Positions 10,332 to 11,305 of a DNA stretch of 11,305 bases are shown piece by piece. Below the pieces are notes generated by a model. That model was not told where the DNA came from. It ran no database searches and worked only from the letters and a program-made list of their open reading frames with translations. Position 1 is the first letter of the stretch. Every line of letters begins with the position of its first letter. The stretch comes from an uncultured Phycisphaerales bacterium (GTDB taxonomy: Bacteria > Planctomycetota > Phycisphaerae > WQYP01): NCBI GenBank assembly GCA_903868035.1, contig CAIPTQ010000238.1:1-11305 (forward strand), in the 5' to 3' direction. The position numbers and the translations under genes are program-made.

Positions 10332-11280
10332 TGGGACCTCCTGACGGCTGGAGCGCCAGGCCCAGCGCGGCGGCGAAGTGCGTCGCGCCGCCGGCCTGCA
10401 GCGCGGTTCGGATGTCCACGGGGAAAGCCTCCGCCGAAAGCCCATCGAAGGGGGACGGCGCGCGGACCCGCAGATTGAAACGATTGGTGAAATAGTTGGC
10501 GAAGGCCTCGTCCCGGGCGCCGTTGCCGAAGGCGACGATCTCGCCGAGGGAATCGAAGTGGCGGGAGCCGATCATGTGGGAGACGCACTTGGAGATTTCG
10601 TGGCCGATGCGTTCGAGGCCGGCCTGCGCGCCGTTTTTGGGCGCGGGGATGTCGAAGGGGCGCCAGAACAGGACGCGCTGTTTTTCGACGACGGAGAAAT
10701 AGCCCAGCGTGTCGCCCAGCACGACGGTGCCGACGATGGAATCCTGGTCGGGCAGAAGATGGGCGATGAGGCTGGCCAGGGCGCAGGGCGCGACATCCAG
10801 GTGGGTGCAGGCCAGCTTGAGGCGGGTGAAGCCGTCCAGGTACTTGTGAACGACCGCGCGCTGCGAGGCGACGACGAGGACTTCATAGGTGCGGGTTTTG
10901 GGGTCCGGTTCGGAGACGGTCCAGAAATCATAGAGCAGGTCGCGGGGGTCGCAGGTCAGGATGTTCTGGAGGGTCTGCTTGACCTGGTCCTCGGGGGTGC
11001 CCGGCTTGGCCGGATCAATGAGGACGGAGCGCGTGGTGACCAGGCTGGTCGGGATCGCCGCGGCACAGTGGCGGCCGCGCAGGCGGCGGCTGGCGAGGAG
11101 CTTCTCCAGGGCGGCCAGATGGCGCTCGGGCAGGTTGGCGGGGCCGCCCTCGGCCAGCATTTCGCAGGCCACCGCCAGGATGGCGGGCATCCCGCCGCGG
11201 CGCACGGCGACATCGAGGACGCGCACGGCCTCCGGCGCCAGGTCGATCGCCAGGAGGGAATCAGTGGATTTCTTGAACAT
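10324..11280 (-). CDS. pilM: Type IV pilus assembly ATPase-like protein PilM
   Basis: A 318-residue actin-fold protein, first visible gene of the operon, expected at the cytoplasmic face where it binds the PilN N-terminus. Visible landmarks are the phosphate-1 segment LLAIDLAPEAVRVLDVAV (about 9-26), the phosphate-2 strand TVVLGDTLGYFSVVEKQRVL, and the adenosine segment EIVAFGNGARDEAFANYFTN followed by LRVRAPSPFDGL, the usual PilM ending. The glycines normal for PilM phosphate-1 (DIGSSS type) are replaced by LAPEA, so nucleotide binding may be altered. Its length is slightly below the usual 340-350. ATG 11280 has AAGGGTG (complement of 11286-11292) five bases upstream. The promoter is probably beyond the right edge. 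Confidence 0.85.
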   Translation of the reverse strand: MFKKSTDSLLAIDLAPEAVRVLDVAVRRGGMPAILAVACEMLAEGGPANLPERHLAALEKLLASRRLRGRHCAAAIPTSLVTTRSVLIDPAKPGTPEDQVKQTLQNILTCDPRDLLYDFWTVSEPDPKTRTYEVLVVASQRAVVHKYLDGFTRLKLACTHLDVAPCALASLIAHLLPDQDSIVGTVVLGDTLGYFSVVEKQRVLFWRPFDIPAPKNGAQAGLERIGHEISKCVSHMIGSRHFDSLGEIVAFGNGARDEAFANYFTNRFNLRVRAPSPFDGLSAEAFPVDIRTALQAGGATHFAAALGLALQPSGGPNG

Positions 11281-11305
11281 CGTAACACCCTTGCACTGGG
11301 GCTGG

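Noticed and set aside
9768..10478. Plus-strand open frame of 236 codons opposite pilN
   Set aside because: Low-complexity Gly/Glu/Val translation; it is the shadow of pilN and the end of pilM.

Overview
The window is about 11.3 kb of GC-rich bacterial DNA, densely coding, with no tRNA, rRNA, insertion sequence or CRISPR array that I could see. Large envelope-anchored zinc-finger anti-sigma proteins, a pilMNOP-type operon, small AT-rich and palindromic intergenic repeats and one uncharacterised edge gene suggest a Planctomycetota-like lineage (perhaps Phycisphaerae). Acidobacteriota or another PVC lineage remains possible. This placement is inference from gene content only.

Left edge to 796: a partial minus-strand gene of unknown function runs off the window. 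It is followed by a 339-base gap holding a heptamer repeat, a cluster of GC-rich palindromes and a pair of 9-mers.

797-7005 (plus strand): a three-gene sigma/anti-sigma operon. It encodes an ECF sigma factor with a TTG start and a tandem 48-bp duplication in its interdomain linker, a small exported protein with a conserved Cys-Pro-Tyr-Ile-Lys-Val core, and a 1674-residue membrane protein. The large protein has a cytoplasmic zinc-finger anti-sigma domain, a membrane helix, three secretin-N-like domains, a low-complexity stretch with a pseudopilin-like (H-X9-DG-like) motif, a DUF4349 domain, about five diverged repeats that resemble part of that DUF4349 domain, and a C-terminal membrane anchor. 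This gene is the most unusual object here. It looks like a two-ended, envelope-spanning sensor that could hold the sigma factor inactive.

7006-8537 (plus strand): two separately transcribed metabolic genes, each with a recognisable sigma70-type promoter. They are a PPK2 polyphosphate:nucleotide phosphotransferase and an aspartate 1-decarboxylase (panD). The panD gene appears to use the very rare start codon ATT, because that codon falls exactly on residue 1 of the E. coli numbering and has a well-spaced ribosome binding site.

8534-11280 (minus strand): a tightly packed four-gene operon, pilM-pilN-pilO and a PilP/GspC-like gene. It encodes the inner-membrane alignment platform of a type IV pilus or type II secretion-like machine. 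No secretin gene (pilQ/gspD) follows; the operon ends tail to tail with panD, and the two stop codons overlap. Secretin-like N-domains in the nearby anti-sigma protein make a regulatory link between the sigma system and the pilus worth testing, but nothing in the sequence proves it.
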